In this document: positions 51,851 to 53,137 of the stretch, piece after piece
How the letters are laid out: each line of letters begins with the position of its first letter
Position numbering within the stretch: the first letter of the stretch is position 1
Source of the DNA: Nocardiopsis alkaliphila YIM 80379
GTDB lineage: Bacteria; Actinomycetota; Actinomycetes; Streptosporangiales; Streptosporangiaceae
Assembly: GCF_000341005.1 (NCBI RefSeq)
Contig: NZ_ANBD01000076.1
Span: 11,795-64,931 of the forward strand
Reading direction: 5' to 3'
DNA: 53,137 nucleotides
Translations under genes and position numbers: made by a program
The notes under the pieces: generated by a model
The model's input: the letters and a program-made list of their open reading frames with translations, nothing else
The model's database searches: none
Told to the model about the DNA's origin: nothing

Positions 51851-52252
51851 ATGCGGGATCTGGGGGCACTGGAATCGGCCATCATGGCCGTTCTATGGCA
51901 CGCGGACGAACCTCTGCCGGTCAGAGACGTCCTGGAGAGGATGGTCTACGATCGTCGACTCGCCTACACGACCGTCATGACGGTCACCAACATCCTCTTC
52001 CAGAAAGGGCTCTTGGAGCGAGAGAAGGTCGGGCGCGCCTGGGTCTACCGGCCCCGGGAGACGCACGCCGAGTACACCGCGCGCATGATGGGCGAGGTCC
52101 TCAGGGCCGGCCCCGATCCCGGCACCACCCTGCTCCGCTTCGTCGAACGGTGCAGTGATGAGGAGATGTCCCGCCTTCAGCACGTGTTCCATCAGGTCCG
52201 TGACCGGCGCGGGGACACGCCTTCACCGCGTGCTCGGCCGATGGCCGGGTGA
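51851..52252 (+). CDS. BlaI/MecI/CopY-family transcriptional repressor
   Basis: The 133-residue winged-helix protein begins MRDLGALESAIMAVLWHADEPLPVRDVLERM, the BlaI/MecI recognition region, followed by LAYTTVMTVTNILFQKGLLEREKVGRAWVYRP. The C-terminal helix (TTLLRFVERCSDEEMSRLQHVFHQV) is the dimerisation arm. ATG 51851 gives the family N-terminus; an open frame extends 15 codons upstream. BlaI proteins are usually paired with a BlaR1/M56 peptidase, absent here, so it is a solitary regulator. It converges with the MFS gene. Its targets, in Streptomyces-type genomes often stress or cell-wall genes, are unknown. Confidence 0.9.
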   Translation: MRDLGALESAIMAVLWHADEPLPVRDVLERMVYDRRLAYTTVMTVTNILFQKGLLEREKVGRAWVYRPRETHAEYTARMMGEVLRAGPDPGTTLLRFVERCSDEEMSRLQHVFHQVRDRRGDTPSPRARPMAG

Positions 52253-52280
52253 GCGGTCGCACATCCTCTTTCGATGTTCC

Positions 52281-53137
52281 TCACCGACGTCGCAGCGAAC
52301 GCACACTCGGCGAGCAGATCGCCAGAAGGGTGGCCGTGATCGTCGCCCCCGCCACGATCGACAACGAGCGGTCCGGACCGATCGCTTCGGCCAGTGGCCC
52401 GATCGCGATCTGTCCCACCGGCATCGCCACGAACGAGCCCAAGGCGTCGTAGGAGTACACCCGCGAGAGCCGGTCCGGCGGGATGTTCTCCTGTACCGAT
52501 ACCTCCCAGGCCACGATGAACTGCTGCACGGCGACTCCGCCCAGGAACATCGCCGCGAACAGCAGCGGCACCACGGGGGAGGGGCCGGCCAACACGAAGA
52601 ACGGCAGCGTCTGCAACGTGACCAGGGCCGTGCCGTAGAACAATGCCCGTCGGGGCTGCCACCGCGCCGCCGGCACACCGCCCGCCACCAGCCCCGCGCT
52701 ATTGGCCGCCATCACCAGACCCCAGGTGGCCCGTCCGAACGTCTCGTCGGCGATCCCCGGTCCCAGCACCGCCGTGGTCGCCGACCAACCGGCGTTGACC
52801 ACCATGAACTGCAGCACGATGATCCACACCCACGGCCGGGCCACGAACTCGCTCCACCCGTCCCCCAGGTCGCGCAGGACGTCGCCACCGGCCGGAGCCG
52901 CCGTGGAGGGCACCCGCAGGAAGAGGAAGGTCACCCCGGCCGCGGCGAACATCATCGCGTCCGCGCCGATCGCCCAACCCGGACCCAGCAGACCCACGGC
53001 CACACCACCCGCCGACATTCCGACGAACATCCCCAGCTGCTTGGCGATACCCACCAGGGCGTTGGCCTGACGCAGTAGTGCGCGCGGCACGGTCTGCGGG
53101 GTCAACGCCGCGGCCGCGGGCAGGTTGGCGGGGGGCC
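52281..53137 (-). CDS. MFS transporter, 5' end outside the window
   Basis: The C-terminal 285 or so codons of a major facilitator protein are visible; the coding frame runs off the right edge. The visible part has about eight membrane segments, with loops ARWQPRRALFYG (between two helices) and VSVQENIPPDRLSRVYSYDALGSFVAMPVGQIAIGPLAEAIG, the motif of the bacterial enterobactin-exporter/macrolide-efflux (EntS/MefA-like, MFS_3) subgroup. A small-molecule efflux role is likely; the substrate cannot be read. It converges with the BlaI-type repressor, with only 28 nt between stops. Confidence 0.9.
   Translation of the reverse strand, partial: PPANLPAAAALTPQTVPRALLRQANALVGIAKQLGMFVGMSAGGVAVGLLGPGWAIGADAMMFAAAGVTFLFLRVPSTAAPAGGDVLRDLGDGWSEFVARPWVWIIVLQFMVVNAGWSATTAVLGPGIADETFGRATWGLVMAANSAGLVAGGVPAARWQPRRALFYGTALVTLQTLPFFVLAGPSPVVPLLFAAMFLGGVAVQQFIVAWEVSVQENIPPDRLSRVYSYDALGSFVAMPVGQIAIGPLAEAIGPDRSLSIVAGATITATLLAICSPSVRSLRRR

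Noticed and set aside
51432-51980. 182-codon plus-strand frame with hydrophobic start
   Set aside because: The hydrophobicity comes from a T-rich tract; there is no ribosome-binding site, it starts with TTG and overlaps the blaI gene in another frame.

Overview
The window is high-GC actinobacterial DNA. The gene content fits a filamentous actinomycete of the Nocardiopsis/Thermobifida/Streptomyces type: SigR-RsrA, a WblE/WhiB1 protein, a DasR regulator, PdtaS, a fused 2-oxoglutarate enzyme Kgd, and a tmRNA encoding the tag ANSKRTEFALAA. The genus is inference; no 16S rRNA or tRNA gene is present.

Layout. 1-6.7 kb holds prfB, ftsE-ftsX, smpB, a lipoprotein with a penicillin-binding-protein fold but no catalytic motifs, and ssrA (tmRNA), so both trans-translation components lie close together. 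6.9-8.7 kb is a CPBP-protease / PadR / membrane-protein operon with a candidate PadR operator. 8.7-13.1 kb holds small metabolic genes: SRPBCC protein, nagA, FMN reductase, DMT transporter. 13.3-24.5 kb is a cell-envelope glycan cluster: membrane-anchored pseudo-SGNH/FN3 protein, polytopic protein, DUF2613 miniprotein, GT4 glycosyltransferase, a 1479-residue AftD-like GT-C enzyme with discoidin-like domains, and a DUF3068 protein. Several of these genes overlap by a few bases.

24.5-29.5 kb holds an HMCES/YedK-type SRAP protein that looks leaderless, a TPP riboswitch with thiC, a methyltransferase, and sigR-rsrA with a recognisable SigR-type promoter. 29.5-39.1 kb is dominated by signalling: an AT-richer gap with inverted repeats, a 25-residue Met-rich membrane miniprotein, two tandem HD-domain membrane proteins (the second degenerate), dasR with a DasR-type site, pdtaS, wblE with a CRP-like box, a lipid kinase, and a SigB/SigF-family sigma factor coupled to an RsbW-like partner. 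39.2-53.1 kb holds a GNAT, a methyltransferase, an amino-acid ABC importer, malic enzyme, an orphan HicB-like protein, a DUF4097-PadR operon with a repeat-flanked promoter, a DUF6104 miniprotein, kgd, a BlaI-type regulator and a truncated MFS transporter.

The most unusual points are two extracytoplasmic proteins that kept the fold of an enzyme but lost its catalytic residues (pseudo-PBP, pseudo-SGNH), the AftD-like glycan cluster, the degenerate HD paralogue with its upstream miniprotein, and several promoters where the -10 box sits 6-8 nt from a start codon (sigR, SRAP, lipid kinase). No CRISPR array, insertion sequence, prophage or attachment site was seen.
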